DNA of 64,000 nucleotides from Streptomyces kurssanovii (GCF_014649695.1 NZ_BMTN01000021.1:88492-152491), one strand, 5' to 3'. Counted from the first letter of the stretch, positions 35,239-44,078 are shown. The notes: generated by a model not told the origin, from the letters alone. Translations and numbers: made by a program.

Positions 35239-36366
35239 ATGTCCGATCTGCGTGACCCAGCGCCTTACGACGCCCTTCTGCTGCTCTCGTTCGGCGGCCC
35301 CGAAGGCCCGGACGACGTGGTCCCGTTCCTGGAGAACGTGACCCGCGGCCGAGGCATCCCGAAGGAACGGCTGAAGGAAGTGGGGCAGCACTACTTCCTC
35401 TTCGGCGGCGTCAGCCCCATCAACGACCAGAACCGGGCGCTGCTCGAAGTCCTGCGCAAGGACTTCGCCGAGCACGGGCTGGACCTGCCGGTCCACTGGG
35501 GCAACCGCAACTGGGCGCCGTACCTGACCGACACCCTGCGCGAGATGACCGACGCGGGACACCGGCGCATCGCCGTCCTCGCCACCAGCGCCTACGCCTC
35601 GTACTCCGGCTGCCGCCAGTACCGGGAGAACCTCGCGGACGCGCTGGCGACGCTGGAGGCGGAGGGGCGGCAACTGCCGCGCGTCGACAAGCTGCGGCAC
35701 TACTTCAACCACCCCGGCTTCGTACGGCCCATGATCGACGGGGTTCTCGCCTCCCTCGCCGACCTGCCGGAGGACGTCCGCGCCGGTGCGCACCTCGCCT
35801 TCACCACGCACTCGATCCCGACCTCCGCGGCCGACGCCTCCGGTCCCGCCGCCGAGCACGGGGACGGCGGCGCCTACGTCCGCCAGCACCTCGACGTGGC
35901 CCGGACCGTCGCCGAAGCCGTCGCCCGCGAGACCGGCGTCGAGCACCCCTGGGAGCTCGTCTACCAGTCCCGCAGCGGCGCCCCGCACATCCCCTGGCTG
36001 GAACCGGACATCTGCGACCACCTGGAGAGCCTGCACGCCGCCGGTGCGCCGGCCGCCGTCATGGTCCCGATCGGCTTCGTCTCCGACCACATGGAGGTCC
36101 TGTACGACCTCGACACGGAGGCCACCGCGAAGGCCGCGGAGCTGGGCCTGCCGGTGCGCCGCTCCGCGACCGTGGGCGCCGACCCGCGGTTCGCCGCCGC
36201 TGTACGCGACCTCCTGCTGGAGCGGGCCGCCTCCGAGCGCGGCATCCCGGCGGAACGCTGCGCGCTAGGAGCGCTCGGCCCGAGCCACGACCTCTGCCCT
36301 GTCGGGTGCTGCCCGGCCCGCGCGGCCCGGCCCGCGGCGGCAGGCGCCGACAGCCCGTACGCGTGA
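35239..36366 (+). CDS. hemH: Ferrochelatase (coproporphyrin III ferrochelatase, CpfC type)
   Basis: 375 aa; inserts Fe2+ into a porphyrin in the last part of heme synthesis. Actinobacteria use the coproporphyrin-dependent route, so the substrate is expected to be coproporphyrin III and the enzyme CpfC. Visible motifs: [44 protein letters not shown], catalytic His in [29 protein letters not shown] and [16 protein letters not shown]. The C-terminus has clustered Cys ([18 protein letters not shown]) matching the [2Fe-2S] ligands of actinobacterial ferrochelatases. It is followed after 11 bp by the inositol monophosphatase gene, so the two form an operon. Confidence 0.94.
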   Translation: MSDLRDPAPYDALLLLSFGGPEGPDDVVPFLENVTRGRGIPKERLKEVGQHYFLFGGVSPINDQNRALLEVLRKDFAEHGLDLPVHWGNRNWAPYLTDTLREMTDAGHRRIAVLATSAYASYSGCRQYRENLADALATLEAEGRQLPRVDKLRHYFNHPGFVRPMIDGVLASLADLPEDVRAGAHLAFTTHSIPTSAADASGPAAEHGDGGAYVRQHLDVARTVAEAVARETGVEHPWELVYQSRSGAPHIPWLEPDICDHLESLHAAGAPAAVMVPIGFVSDHMEVLYDLDTEATAKAAELGLPVRRSATVGADPRFAAAVRDLLLERAASERGIPAERCALGALGPSHDLCPVGCCPARAARPAAAGADSPYA

Positions 36367-36377
36367 AGGAGACCCCT

Positions 36378-37178
36378 GTGACCGACCCGCTCCCGTCCGA
36401 ACTGCTGCCCCTCGCCCTGGAGGCCGCCCGGAAGGCCGGCGCCCTGCTGAGGGACGGCCGCCCGGACGACCTGGGCGTCGCCAGGACCAAGTCCAGCCCC
36501 ATCGACGTCGTGACCGAGATGGACATCGCGGCGGAGAAACTGATCACCGGCTTCCTCTCCGAGCACCGCCCGGACGACGGTTTCCTCGGCGAGGAGGGCG
36601 CGGCCACGGTGGGCACCAGCGGTGTGCGCTGGGTCATCGACCCGCTCGACGGCACCGTCAACTACCTCTACGGACTGCCCACCTGGGCCGTCTCCATCGC
36701 CGCCGAGCTCGACGGCGAGACCGTGGTCGGCGTCGTCGAGGCCCCGATGCGGCGCGAGACCTTCCACGCGGTGCGGGGCGGCGGCGCGTTCCTGAACGAC
36801 CGGCCCGTACGGTGCCGGCCGGCGCCCCCGCTCGACCAGGCCCTGGTCTCGACCGGCTTCAACTACGTCCACACCGTCCGCACCCACCAGGCGGATGTCG
36901 CCCAGCGGCTGATCCCGCAGTTGCGCGACATCCGGCGCAGCGGCTCGGCGGCGATCGACCTGGCGGACGTGGCGGCGGGCCGTCTGGACGGCTACTACGA
37001 GCGCGGGCTGAGCCCCTGGGACCTCGCCGCGGGCGACCTGATCGCCCGCGAGGGCGGGGCGCTGACCGGGGGCCGCCCGGGGGACGGACCGTCCGGCGAC
37101 CTCACGGTCGCGGCGGTGCCGGGCGTCTTCGAGCCGCTGCAGGCGTTGCTGGAGGAAATGGGGGCGTGGCACGACTGA
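36378..37178 (+). CDS. Inositol monophosphatase-family phosphatase
   Basis: 266 aa; Mg2+-dependent, Li+-sensitive-type phosphatase fold. Metal-binding residues: GEEG (FLGEEGAATV), then WVIDPLDGTVNYLYGLPTWAVSIA and the C-terminal GLSPWDLAAGDLIAREGGALTGG. SPIDVVTEMDIAAEKLI is the conserved N-terminal segment. GTG 36378 is chosen for the AAGGAG six bases upstream; it gives the family length. Possible substrates are inositol-1-phosphate, histidinol phosphate or fructose-1,6-bisphosphate; the sequence alone does not decide. Confidence 0.9.
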   Translation: MTDPLPSELLPLALEAARKAGALLRDGRPDDLGVARTKSSPIDVVTEMDIAAEKLITGFLSEHRPDDGFLGEEGAATVGTSGVRWVIDPLDGTVNYLYGLPTWAVSIAAELDGETVVGVVEAPMRRETFHAVRGGGAFLNDRPVRCRPAPPLDQALVSTGFNYVHTVRTHQADVAQRLIPQLRDIRRSGSAAIDLADVAAGRLDGYYERGLSPWDLAAGDLIAREGGALTGGRPGDGPSGDLTVAAVPGVFEPLQALLEEMGAWHD

Positions 37179-37204
37179 GGTAGGCGTGGCCACTGCGGGC
37201 GGTG

Positions 37205-37440
37205 CGCCTGCGGCGGGCTTGTTCCCCTACCCGCCCCTTCCCGAACCGGGCTCCGCCCGGACCCGTACCGCGCTCCGCGGTGCCCTCAATCTCCCCCTAC
37301 GGCCTGGCGGCCGTGGGAGGTGCCCCCAGGCGGGCTGACTTTGTCAGCCTCGCCGGCGTTTGAGGCGCGGGGGTCCGGGGGGCAGAGCCCCCCGGTTCGG
37401 GAAGGGGCGGGTAGGGGAACAGCCCGCGCAGCGGCCACCG
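37205..37440. repeat. MITE-like element with 31-bp perfect terminal inverted repeats (copy B)
   Basis: 37220-37250 and 37391-37421 are exact 31-bp inverted repeats (inner ends CCCGAACCGGG / CCCGGTTCGGG), and imperfect pairing continues outward to about 37205 and 37440. The 140-bp core shares blocks, in the same order, with the region at 13385-13575 (CTCCGCCCGGACCCG, ACCGCGCTCCGCG, CTCCCCCTAC) and contains the Streptomyces-type block CGCCGGCGTTTGAGGC. It contains no gene. Confidence 0.7.
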
Positions 37441-37465
37441 CCGCAGCGGCCGCGCCCCCACGCCA

Positions 37466-37500
37466 GAGGCCCGGCCCCGCTTCGCGCGGGGCCGGGCCTC
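37466..37500. terminator. Hairpin terminator beside the repeat element
   Basis: GAGGCCCGGCCCCGC (37466-37480) and GCGGGGCCGGGCCTC (37486-37500) form a perfect 15-bp stem with a 5-nt loop, 20 bp from the stop of the small minus-strand gene. Confidence 0.8.
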
Positions 37501-37519
37501 GGTGCAGCACGGTCGGAGA

Positions 37520-37687
37520 TCAGGCCGCGGTGAGCTTCACCCCGTGCTCGGCGGCGAGGCGGTGGAGATCGTCCAGCTCCGCCTGCTCGACGTCAGCGAG
37601 GAAGTCGTCGCCCGTCTCCCGGGCGACCGTCAGGTCGTCCTCGGCGGCCTTTATGCGCTGCAGCAGTCCGGCAGTGAAAGCGTCCAT
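37520..37687 (-). CDS. Small conserved hypothetical protein (55 aa)
   Basis: MDAFTAGLLQRIKAAEDDLT followed by VARETGDDFLADVEQAELDD: an acidic, entirely helical 55-aa protein with heptad-like spacing. ATG 37687 has GAGGGGGC upstream and the reading frame has strong GC3 bias; the longer frame to 37834 lacks it. Similar short proteins lie next to cutRS in streptomycetes, as far as I recall; the function is unknown. Confidence 0.7.
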   Translation of the reverse strand: MDAFTAGLLQRIKAAEDDLTVARETGDDFLADVEQAELDDLHRLAAEHGVKLTAA

Positions 37688-37987
37688 GATGCGCCCCCTC
37701 GTCGTAGGTCGGTGGCACGGGGGTGTGCCGACGGTGGGTTGATCAACCCTGGAACAGGTCGTGGTGCGCCACACACAGGGCGTGATCGGGATGTGAGTTC
37801 GTCCTCCCCAGGCCTTCCCGGGTGGAAACCTCAACTGTCCCGGAAATCCTCGTTATTCCTTGGTGCGGTTGTCGAGCCTGTTCGCCTTACAGCCGGTTTA
37901 CGCGCGTAACGGGCAGGATGGAGCCGCACAGTCAGTGCGCAGACCTGCCCTGTCACGGTGACGGGGCTCCCGAGAGAGGACAGCGAC

Positions 37988-38641
37988 GTGCGCGTACTCG
38001 TCGTCGAGGACGAGCAGCTGCTCGCCGATGCGGTGGCCACCGGACTGCGCCGGGAGGCCATGGCGGTCGACGTCGTGTACGACGGCGCCGCCGCCCTCGA
38101 GCGCATCGGGGTCAACGACTACGACGTGGTGGTGCTCGACCGCGACCTTCCCCTGGTCCACGGGGACGACGTCTGCCGCAGGATCGTCGAGCTGGGCATG
38201 CCGACCCGGGTGCTGATGCTGACGGCCTCGGGGGACGTCAGCGACCGCGTGGAGGGCCTGGAGCTCGGCGCGGACGACTATCTGCCCAAGCCGTTCGCGT
38301 TCACCGAGCTCACCGCCCGTGTGCGTGCCCTCGGGCGGCGTACGACGGTGCCGCTGCCGCCGGTGCTGGAGCGTGCCGGCATCAAGCTCGATCCGAACCG
38401 TCGCGAAGTCTTCAGGGACGGCAAGGAGATCCAGCTGGCCCCGAAGGAGTTCGCGGTCCTGGAGGTCCTGATGCGCAGCGAGGGCGCGGTCGTCTCGGCC
38501 GAGCAGCTGCTGGAGAAGGCCTGGGACGAGAACACCGACCCCTTCACCAATGTGGTGCGGGTGACCGTGATGACCTTGCGCCGCAAGCTCGGCGAACCGC
38601 CCGTGATCGTCACGGTGCCCGGCTCCGGTTACCGGATCTGA
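37988..38641 (+). CDS. cutR: OmpR-family response regulator CutR
   Basis: 217 aa. The receiver domain has VRVLVVEDEQLLADAV, phospho-acceptor Asp in VVVLDRDLPLVHGDD, Thr in VLMLTASGD and Lys in DDYLPKPFAF. The C-terminal winged helix is ELQLAPKEFAVL-like (IQLAPKEFAVLEVLMRSEG) ending TVPGSGYRI. Start GTG 37988 gives exactly the CutR length. It precedes cutS by 4 bp in an operon. CutRS was first described as affecting actinorhodin production and copper in S. lividans; later work links it to extracytoplasmic protein quality control. Confidence 0.92.
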   Translation: MRVLVVEDEQLLADAVATGLRREAMAVDVVYDGAAALERIGVNDYDVVVLDRDLPLVHGDDVCRRIVELGMPTRVLMLTASGDVSDRVEGLELGADDYLPKPFAFTELTARVRALGRRTTVPLPPVLERAGIKLDPNRREVFRDGKEIQLAPKEFAVLEVLMRSEGAVVSAEQLLEKAWDENTDPFTNVVRVTVMTLRRKLGEPPVIVTVPGSGYRI

Positions 38642-38645
38642 TCGC

Positions 38646-39878
38646 ATGGCCACTGTTCCCGCCCCGCCGGAGGCACCGCCGAAACCGACCTGGGACCCCA
38701 GGGAGCCGGTCCGTCCCTGGCTTCGCCCCACCATCCGGATACGGCTCACCCTGCTGTACGGCGGGATGTTCCTGATCGCGGGCATCCTGCTGCTGTCGAT
38801 CATCTATCTCTTCACCGCGCAGGCGCTGCACGTCGGCGTCGCGGATCTCCCGTTCAAGATCGTCGAGGGCAAGGTCCAGCCCACCACGGACTGGTGCACC
38901 CTCCCCGAGGAGGGTTCCGGCGAGCAGTTCAACCAGGCCGTCTCCGCCTGTCTCCAGCACCAGCGCGAGCTGGCGCTGGACGACCTGCTGCGCCGCTCCC
39001 TGTTCGCCCTGCTCGGGCTGAGCATCATCGCGTTCGCCTTCGGCTACGCGATGGCCGGCCGGGTGCTGTCGCCGCTGGGCCGGATCACCCGCACCGCGCG
39101 CCAGGTGGCCGGTTCCGACCTCTCGCGCCGGATCGAGCTGGACGGACCCGACGACGAGCTCAAGGAGCTCGCCGACACCTTCGACGAGATGCTGGACCGC
39201 CTGGAGCGTGCCTTCACCGCGCAGCAGCGGTTCGTGGCCAACGCCTCGCACGAGCTGCGTACGCCGCTCGCGATCAACCGTACGCTGCTCGAGGTGCACC
39301 TCTCCGATCCGGGAGCTCCCGTGGAGCTCCAGCAGCTGGGCAAGACGCTACTGGCCACCAACGAGCGCAGCGAGCAGCTGGTCGAGGGCCTGCTGCTGCT
39401 CGCCCGGAGCGACAACCAGATCGTCGAGCGCAAGCCCGTGGACCTGGCGGAGGTGGCCTCCCGCGCCATGGACCAGGTCCGCTCGGAGGCGGACGAGAAG
39501 GGTGTGGAGGTGCGGGGGGAGCGCCGGGCCGCGGTCGTCCAGGGCAACGGCGTGCTGCTGGAGCGGATCGCGTTGAACCTCGTGCAGAACGCCGTCCGGT
39601 ACAACGTGCCGGGGGGCTGGGTGGAAGTGACCACGGAGGTCGAGCACGGCCAGGCGGTCCTGCTGGTGACCAACACCGGACCGGTGGTCCCCGCCTACGA
39701 GATCGACAACCTCTTCGAGCCGTTCAGGCGCCTGCGGCAGGAGCGCACGGGCAGCGACAAGGGGGTCGGCCTGGGGCTCTCCATCGCGCGATCGGTGGCC
39801 CGCGCTCACGGGGGCCGTATCTCCGCGGTGCCGCGCGAGGGAGGCGGGCTCGTGATGCGTGTCACTCTTCCGGTCTGA
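38646..39878 (+). CDS. cutS: Sensor histidine kinase CutS
   Basis: 410 aa. Transmembrane helix 1 (LLYGGMFLIAGILLLSIIYL), a short extracytoplasmic domain with only two cysteines (DWCTLPEE and SACLQHQ, about residues 83 and 102), helix 2 (SLFALLGLSIIAFAFGYAM), a HAMP linker, the H-box ANASHELRTPLAINRTLLE, and an ATPase domain with NLVQNAVRYN, LVTNTG and GVGLGLSIARSVA. The cysteine pair could form a reversible disulfide and sense the extracellular redox state or protein folding. It shares an operon with cutR. Confidence 0.93.
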   Translation: MATVPAPPEAPPKPTWDPREPVRPWLRPTIRIRLTLLYGGMFLIAGILLLSIIYLFTAQALHVGVADLPFKIVEGKVQPTTDWCTLPEEGSGEQFNQAVSACLQHQRELALDDLLRRSLFALLGLSIIAFAFGYAMAGRVLSPLGRITRTARQVAGSDLSRRIELDGPDDELKELADTFDEMLDRLERAFTAQQRFVANASHELRTPLAINRTLLEVHLSDPGAPVELQQLGKTLLATNERSEQLVEGLLLLARSDNQIVERKPVDLAEVASRAMDQVRSEADEKGVEVRGERRAAVVQGNGVLLERIALNLVQNAVRYNVPGGWVEVTTEVEHGQAVLLVTNTGPVVPAYEIDNLFEPFRRLRQERTGSDKGVGLGLSIARSVARAHGGRISAVPREGGGLVMRVTLPV

Positions 39879-40258
39879 GTTTCTCGTCCGATGTTCGCTT
39901 TAAGCGGAATATTCGGAAACGGCATCCGACGAATCCATGTGCGATCAATCACACGGGACGAATCGGATCGCTCTACGCTCCGTGATCGATGATCGTGCGG
40001 AAAGCCGGTAAAAGCCCGGGTTTCCGGGGGGTGACATCACGGGAAGTACACGGGGTGGCGCCCGTGAAGCACGTCCGCGGACCGTGTACGGTCCCCATCG
40101 CCATCCAACCCGATCACTCTCGAGGGGTCCGGTTGGGTGTCGATTGAGTAACAGACCTTGATGTGAGGCAAAATCTCCGCCTCAGGTCGGGCACAAGTCC
40201 GGCCTCTCACGCGTTACGTGCGCTGAGACACCGCAACCACCCAGAGGGGGAGAGCGAC
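39879..40258. other. 380-bp intergenic region upstream of the DUF4193 gene
   Basis: No gene seen. The left part is comparatively AT-rich (TTTAAGCGGAATATTCGG). A small hairpin, TGAGGC (40164-40169) with GCCTCA (40179-40184), lies in the presumed leader of the DUF4193 gene. The DUF4193 promoter must lie here. Confidence 0.4.
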
Positions 40259-40555
40259 ATGGCAACGGACTACGACACCCCACGCAAGACCGACGACGAC
40301 GTCGATTCCGACAGCCTTGAGGAACTGAAGGCCCGGCGGAACGACAAGTCCACCTCGACCGTCGATGTCGACGAGTTCGAGGCCGCGGAGGGCATGGAGC
40401 TCCCCGGGGCCGACCTGTCCAACGAGGAGCTCGCCGTCCGGGTCCTGCCCAAGCAGGCCGACGAGTTCACCTGCATGAGCTGCTTCCTCGTGCATCACCG
40501 CAGCCAGCTGGCGCGCGAGAAGAACGGCCAGCCCATCTGCCGCGACTGCGACTGA
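40259..40555 (+). CDS. DUF4193-family zinc-binding protein
   Basis: 98 aa, cytoplasmic. An acidic N-terminus (MATDYDTPRKTDDDVDSDSL) leads to a C-terminal zinc knuckle, FTCMSCFLVHHRSQL...GQPICRDCD, with two CxxC pairs. The family is nearly universal in actinobacteria, sits close to dut, and has no established biochemical role that I know of; some relatives are studied as RNA-polymerase- or growth-related. ATG 40259 follows GAGGGGGAGA. Confidence 0.9.
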   Translation: MATDYDTPRKTDDDVDSDSLEELKARRNDKSTSTVDVDEFEAAEGMELPGADLSNEELAVRVLPKQADEFTCMSCFLVHHRSQLAREKNGQPICRDCD

Positions 40556-40568
40556 GGCAGGACCGCCA

Positions 40569-41555
40569 GTGGCAGGCGAGAAACCGTCCGGGAAGCGGCG
40601 CTTCCGGCGTCATGGACGGCCGGAGGCGTACCAGGCGGGTACGGGCTCCTCACAGGACGCTGCGGCGTCCGCGGAGGACTCGTCCGCATCGCTGCCGTAC
40701 GACGCGACCGAGGGTGTGGAGCGGGGCCTGCCGGCCTCGCTCGAGACAGCCGGCCAGGCAGGGCCCCCGACCAGGGCCCGACGCCTGGCCACGGTCACCA
40801 AGGGCGTCGTCAAGGGCGGTGAGAGCGCAAGGGCGGGCCTCGCCCGGCGGGGGCAGGGCGCGCGCACAAGGCTCGTGAGGAGCAAGGAGAGCGCCAAGGC
40901 GGCGCTCGCGCACATCGCCGACGTGCTGATCGACAACGCGCCGCGCATTCCGGTGCGTGACCTGGAGAAACTGCGCAAGCAGTTTCCCGGCCTCTCCCCC
41001 GAGCAGCTTGCCGACAAGCTGGTCGCGGGAGCGGCCAACGCCACTTCCACGGTGGGCGCCGGTATCGGCGCCGCCGCGATGATGCCCGTGCCGCCGGCGA
41101 TGCCGACCGAGCTCGCGGCGGAGATCGTCGGCGTCGCCGCCATCGAGCTGAAGCTCATCGCCGAGCTCCACGAGGTCTACGGGGTGCGGCCGCCCGGCTC
41201 CCTCAAGGACCGCAGCACCGCGTATCTGACCGTCTGGTCGCAGGAGCGCGGGATCGAGGTCACCAAGCCCTCGACGTACAACGCCTCGATGGGCGGCCAG
41301 CTCAAGCGCCAGCTGCGCCAGCAGATCATGAAGCGCATGGTGCGCAATCTTCCGAACCTGATGCCGTTCATGGTCGGCGCGGCAGTCGGCGCCGTGATGA
41401 ACCGCCGTGACACCAGGAAGCTCGCCGAGCGGATCCGCGCCGACCTGCGCATCAGGCAGGTCCCGTGGGACGCGCTCCCCGCGCTGCCGCCCCTGGAGCA
41501 GCCGCAGCAGCCCCTGCGGCACCCGGAACTGCCCCTGGGACCGGACGGCGCCTGA
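40569..41555 (+). CDS. Conserved actinobacterial protein, EcsC-like region
   Basis: 328 aa. The first 60 residues are charged and disordered-looking (GEKPSGKRRFRRHGRPE), followed by a basic helical part and a central hydrophobic segment (GAGIGAAAMMPVPPAMPTEL then AAEIVGVAAIELKLIAELHEVYG) that resembles EcsC-family proteins, and a short hydrophobic stretch (LMPFMVGAAVGAVMNRRDTRK). Possibly membrane-associated. GTG 40569 is 14 bp after the DUF4193 stop, so it is probably co-transcribed. Function unknown; the EcsC relation is tentative. Confidence 0.75.
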   Translation: MAGEKPSGKRRFRRHGRPEAYQAGTGSSQDAAASAEDSSASLPYDATEGVERGLPASLETAGQAGPPTRARRLATVTKGVVKGGESARAGLARRGQGARTRLVRSKESAKAALAHIADVLIDNAPRIPVRDLEKLRKQFPGLSPEQLADKLVAGAANATSTVGAGIGAAAMMPVPPAMPTELAAEIVGVAAIELKLIAELHEVYGVRPPGSLKDRSTAYLTVWSQERGIEVTKPSTYNASMGGQLKRQLRQQIMKRMVRNLPNLMPFMVGAAVGAVMNRRDTRKLAERIRADLRIRQVPWDALPALPPLEQPQQPLRHPELPLGPDGA

Positions 41556-41573
41556 CCGGCGGCGGAAGGGGCC

Positions 41574-42032
41574 CTACGCCGCGCGGACGGCCGTCAGGGC
41601 GGCGGCCAGCGCCTGCGGGTCCCGTGTCGACAGATAGACGTACGGAGTCGGGTCCTCCGGATCGGTGATCTCGATCCGTACGGCTGTCGGGATGTAGCTG
41701 CGGAGCAGCATGAAGGCCCGCGGATCGGCCTTGTGGAGCCGCCAGGCCCGCGCCTCCTCCGCGTCGAGCACCTCGGCCTCGCCGAGCGCGGAGACCGGGA
41801 TCCGCGCGTCCCCCGCGACGAGGGAGCCGGCCACCACCCGGATACGGGCCGAGCCGTATGAGCTGACCAGCGCCGACGCCAGCGCGCCCGCGGCGATGAC
41901 CCCGCCCAGCATCGGCAGCGTCCCCAGCGGCAGCAGGATCAGACCGCCGGACAGGGCGACGAGGGCGGTGACGGCCCACCAGGATCGGGGCGCGGTCAGA
42001 CGTTCTGCGTACTGCGGGGCGGAAGGCTGCAT
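41574..42032 (-). CDS. DUF3093-family membrane protein
   Basis: 152 aa. Two adjacent transmembrane helices (SWWAVTALVALSGGLILLPL and TLPMLGGVIAAGALASALV) followed by a beta-rich, PH-like cytoplasmic domain (ARIRVVAGSLVAGDARIPVS...). This topology and the family's invariable position beside dut identify DUF3093. Start ATG 42032; the longer frame to 42170 overlaps the divergent thioesterase gene. It converges on the EcsC-like gene with an 18-bp gap. Function unknown. Confidence 0.85.
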   Translation of the reverse strand: MQPSAPQYAERLTAPRSWWAVTALVALSGGLILLPLGTLPMLGGVIAAGALASALVSSYGSARIRVVAGSLVAGDARIPVSALGEAEVLDAEEARAWRLHKADPRAFMLLRSYIPTAVRIEITDPEDPTPYVYLSTRDPQALAAALTAVRAA

Positions 42033-42076
42033 GAATCCAAGCTTGGCACGGTGCGACCGGCGGGTAGCCGCGCGGG

Positions 42077-42082
42077 TAAGGT
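42077..42082 (+). promoter_or_regulatory. -10 box of a probable leaderless promoter (thioesterase-dut operon)
   Basis: TAAGGT ends 8 nt before GTG 42091, with no Shine-Dalgarno sequence. Confidence 0.4.
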
Positions 42083-42090
42083 CTGCGCCT

Positions 42091-42711
42091 GTGAGCAACG
42101 CGAACTCCCGGGGGGCGACCCCCGTACCCCCGGCCGGTTCCTCGGCCCTGAGCCCGCCGGCCGACGCCACGGCGCCCGTGCGGCACCCCGACGCGCCCGC
42201 CCCGGGTGAACTTCTCGGCGCACACTACGGACACTGCTTCGGGTGCGGCGGGCAGCAGCCCCACGGCCTGCATCTGGAGGCACGGGCGCAGGAAGGCGTC
42301 CGTGTCACCGCCGAGTTCACCGTCAAGGCCGCGCACCAGGGCGCCCCCGGTCTCGCGCACGGCGGCGTGCTCGCCTCCGCGCTCGACGAGACGCTCGGCT
42401 CGCTGAACTGGCTTCTGCGGGTCATCGCGGTGACCGGCAAGCTCGAGACCGACTTCGTGCGGCCGGTGCCGGTCGACACCGTGCTCCACCTCGACGCCGA
42501 GGTCACCGCCGTCGCCGGCCGCAAGATCTACTCGACCGCCACCGGACGCATCGGAGGCCCCGACGGGCCGGTGGCCGTGCGGGCGTCCGCCCTGTTCATC
42601 GAGGTCAAGGTCGACCACTTCATCGAGAACGGCCGCCCCGCCGAGATCCAGGCGGCGATGGCCGACCCCGACCAGGTCCGGCGCGCACGCGCCTTCGAGG
42701 TGAACCCCTGA
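42091..42711 (+). CDS. PaaI-like hotdog-fold thioesterase
   Basis: 206 aa. After a 40-residue Pro/Ala-rich N-terminus, a GELLGAHYGHCFGCGGQQPHGL segment with two Cys precedes the hotdog core: AAHQGAPGLAHGGVLASALDETLGSL contains the His-Gly-Gly and the Asp/Glu typical of PaaI-type acyl-CoA thioesterases, then TGKLETDFVRPVPVDT. Its stop codon overlaps the dut start (TGATG), so it is coupled to dUTPase; the acyl-CoA substrate is unknown. Confidence 0.87.
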   Translation: MSNANSRGATPVPPAGSSALSPPADATAPVRHPDAPAPGELLGAHYGHCFGCGGQQPHGLHLEARAQEGVRVTAEFTVKAAHQGAPGLAHGGVLASALDETLGSLNWLLRVIAVTGKLETDFVRPVPVDTVLHLDAEVTAVAGRKIYSTATGRIGGPDGPVAVRASALFIEVKVDHFIENGRPAEIQAAMADPDQVRRARAFEVNP

Positions 42712-43223
42712 TGCGTGATCCCGTCGACGTGCTCATCCGCCGCGTGCACCCCGAGGTGCCGCTGCCCGCGTACGGGCACCCCGGTGACGCCGGTGCCGAT
42801 CTGGTGACGTGCGAGGCCGCCGAACTCGCCCCCGGTGAGCGTGCCGTGCTGCCCACCGGAGTGTCGATCGCCCTGCCCGACGGGTACGCGGCCTTCGTTC
42901 ACCCCCGGTCCGGGCTGGCGGCCCGCTGCGGAGTCGCCCTCGTGAATGCCCCAGGGACGATTGATGCCGGGTACCGTGGGGAAATCAAGGTGATCGTGGT
43001 CAATCTCGATCCACGCGAGAGTGTGCGGTTCGAACGGTTCGACCGGATCGCCCAACTGGTCGTCCAGCAGGTCGAGAAGGTGCGCTTCCACGAGGTGGCG
43101 GAGCTTCCCGGATCTGCGCGGGCCGAGGGGGGCTTCGGGTCCACCGGCGGTCATGCCGCCGTGGACGGCTCAACGGGTGGGAATCGATACGCTTCGGTCG
43201 TATCCGACCGGGAAGGACAGTGA
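42711..43223 (+). CDS. dut: Deoxyuridine 5'-triphosphate nucleotidohydrolase (dUTPase)
   Basis: 170 aa, trimeric dUTPase that hydrolyses dUTP to dUMP and pyrophosphate, keeping uracil out of DNA and feeding thymidylate synthesis. All five motifs are present: GDAGADL (1), HPRSGLAAR (2), GTIDAGYRGEIKV (3), RIAQLVVQ (4) and RAEGGFGSTG (5). A tail of about 20 residues follows motif 5. ATG 42711 overlaps the thioesterase stop. Confidence 0.96.
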   Translation: MRDPVDVLIRRVHPEVPLPAYGHPGDAGADLVTCEAAELAPGERAVLPTGVSIALPDGYAAFVHPRSGLAARCGVALVNAPGTIDAGYRGEIKVIVVNLDPRESVRFERFDRIAQLVVQQVEKVRFHEVAELPGSARAEGGFGSTGGHAAVDGSTGGNRYASVVSDREGQ

Positions 43224-43224
43224 C

Positions 43225-44004
43225 GTGTTCGGACGTCGCAAGAAGAGTGGTTCCGCCGGGGACGCGGCGGACGCAGCGGACGGCGCCGAGCGAGTCGCCG
43301 ACGAGACTGCCGAGCTCGGCACGGAAGCCGCGGACAGCGGCGCCCGCCGGGTGAACCTTCCGCCGGCGCCCCGGCCCGACGGCCCCTGGGACGTCTCCGA
43401 GGTCTCCAGGCCCGGCGAGGGCCGGGTGGACCTCGGCGGCCTGTTCGTGCCCGGGGTCGAGGGCATGGAACTGCGGGTCGAGGTCGCGGGTGACGCCATC
43501 GTCGCGGCCACCGTCGTGCTGCGCGACAGCGCCGTACAGCTCCAGGCCTTCGCGGCGCCCAAGAAGGAGGGCATCTGGGGCGAGGTCCGCGAGGAGATCG
43601 CCTCCGGTATCACCCAGCAGGGCGGCATCATCGACGAGGTCGAGGGCCCGCTCGGCTGGGAGCTGCGTGCCCAGGTGCCCGTACAGCTCCCGGACGGCAC
43701 CGGCGGTGTGCAGCTGGTGCGCTTCGTCGGCGTCGACGGCCCCCGCTGGTTCCTGCGCGGAGTGATCTCCGGGCAGGGCGCGGTGCAGCCGCAGGCCGCC
43801 GGTCTGCTCGAGCAGATCTTCAGGGACACCGTCGTGGTGCGCGGCGAAGGCCCGATGGCGCCTCGCGACCCGATCGTCCTCAAGCTGCCGGAAGACGCGC
43901 AGATGGTGCCCGAGGGCGTTCAGCAGGAGGAGCAGGAAGGCTCCCGGTTCTCCGGGGGCATGGGCCAGCTCCAGCGCGGCCCCGAGATCACAGAGGTGCG
44001 CTGA
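43225..44004 (+). CDS. DUF3710-family protein
   Basis: 259 aa, beginning at GTG 43225 two bases after the dut stop, with AAGGAC upstream. An acidic N-terminus (DAADAADGAERVADETAELG) leads into the DUF3710 domain with GPWDVSEV, RVDLGGLFVPGVEGMELRVE, EDGS-free core QLQAFAAPKKEGIWGEVREE and RWFLRGVISGQGA. The tail is Gln/Glu-rich. The family accompanies dut in most actinobacteria; its molecular role is not known. The operon ends at a long hairpin. Confidence 0.9.
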   Translation: MFGRRKKSGSAGDAADAADGAERVADETAELGTEAADSGARRVNLPPAPRPDGPWDVSEVSRPGEGRVDLGGLFVPGVEGMELRVEVAGDAIVAATVVLRDSAVQLQAFAAPKKEGIWGEVREEIASGITQQGGIIDEVEGPLGWELRAQVPVQLPDGTGGVQLVRFVGVDGPRWFLRGVISGQGAVQPQAAGLLEQIFRDTVVVRGEGPMAPRDPIVLKLPEDAQMVPEGVQQEEQEGSRFSGGMGQLQRGPEITEVR

Positions 44005-44035
44005 CAGCCGTCGGCGACCTCGTACGACAGCGTTG

Positions 44036-44078
44036 CGGCCCGTGGGCCCGTACCCCATGGGTGCGGGCCCACGGGCCG
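44036..44078 (+). terminator. Hairpin terminator after the dut operon
   Basis: 44036-44055 and 44059-44078 pair over 20 bp (one G-T pair) around a CAT loop; the stem contains CGGCCCGTGGGCCCG / CGGGCCCACGGGCCG. Confidence 0.88.
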
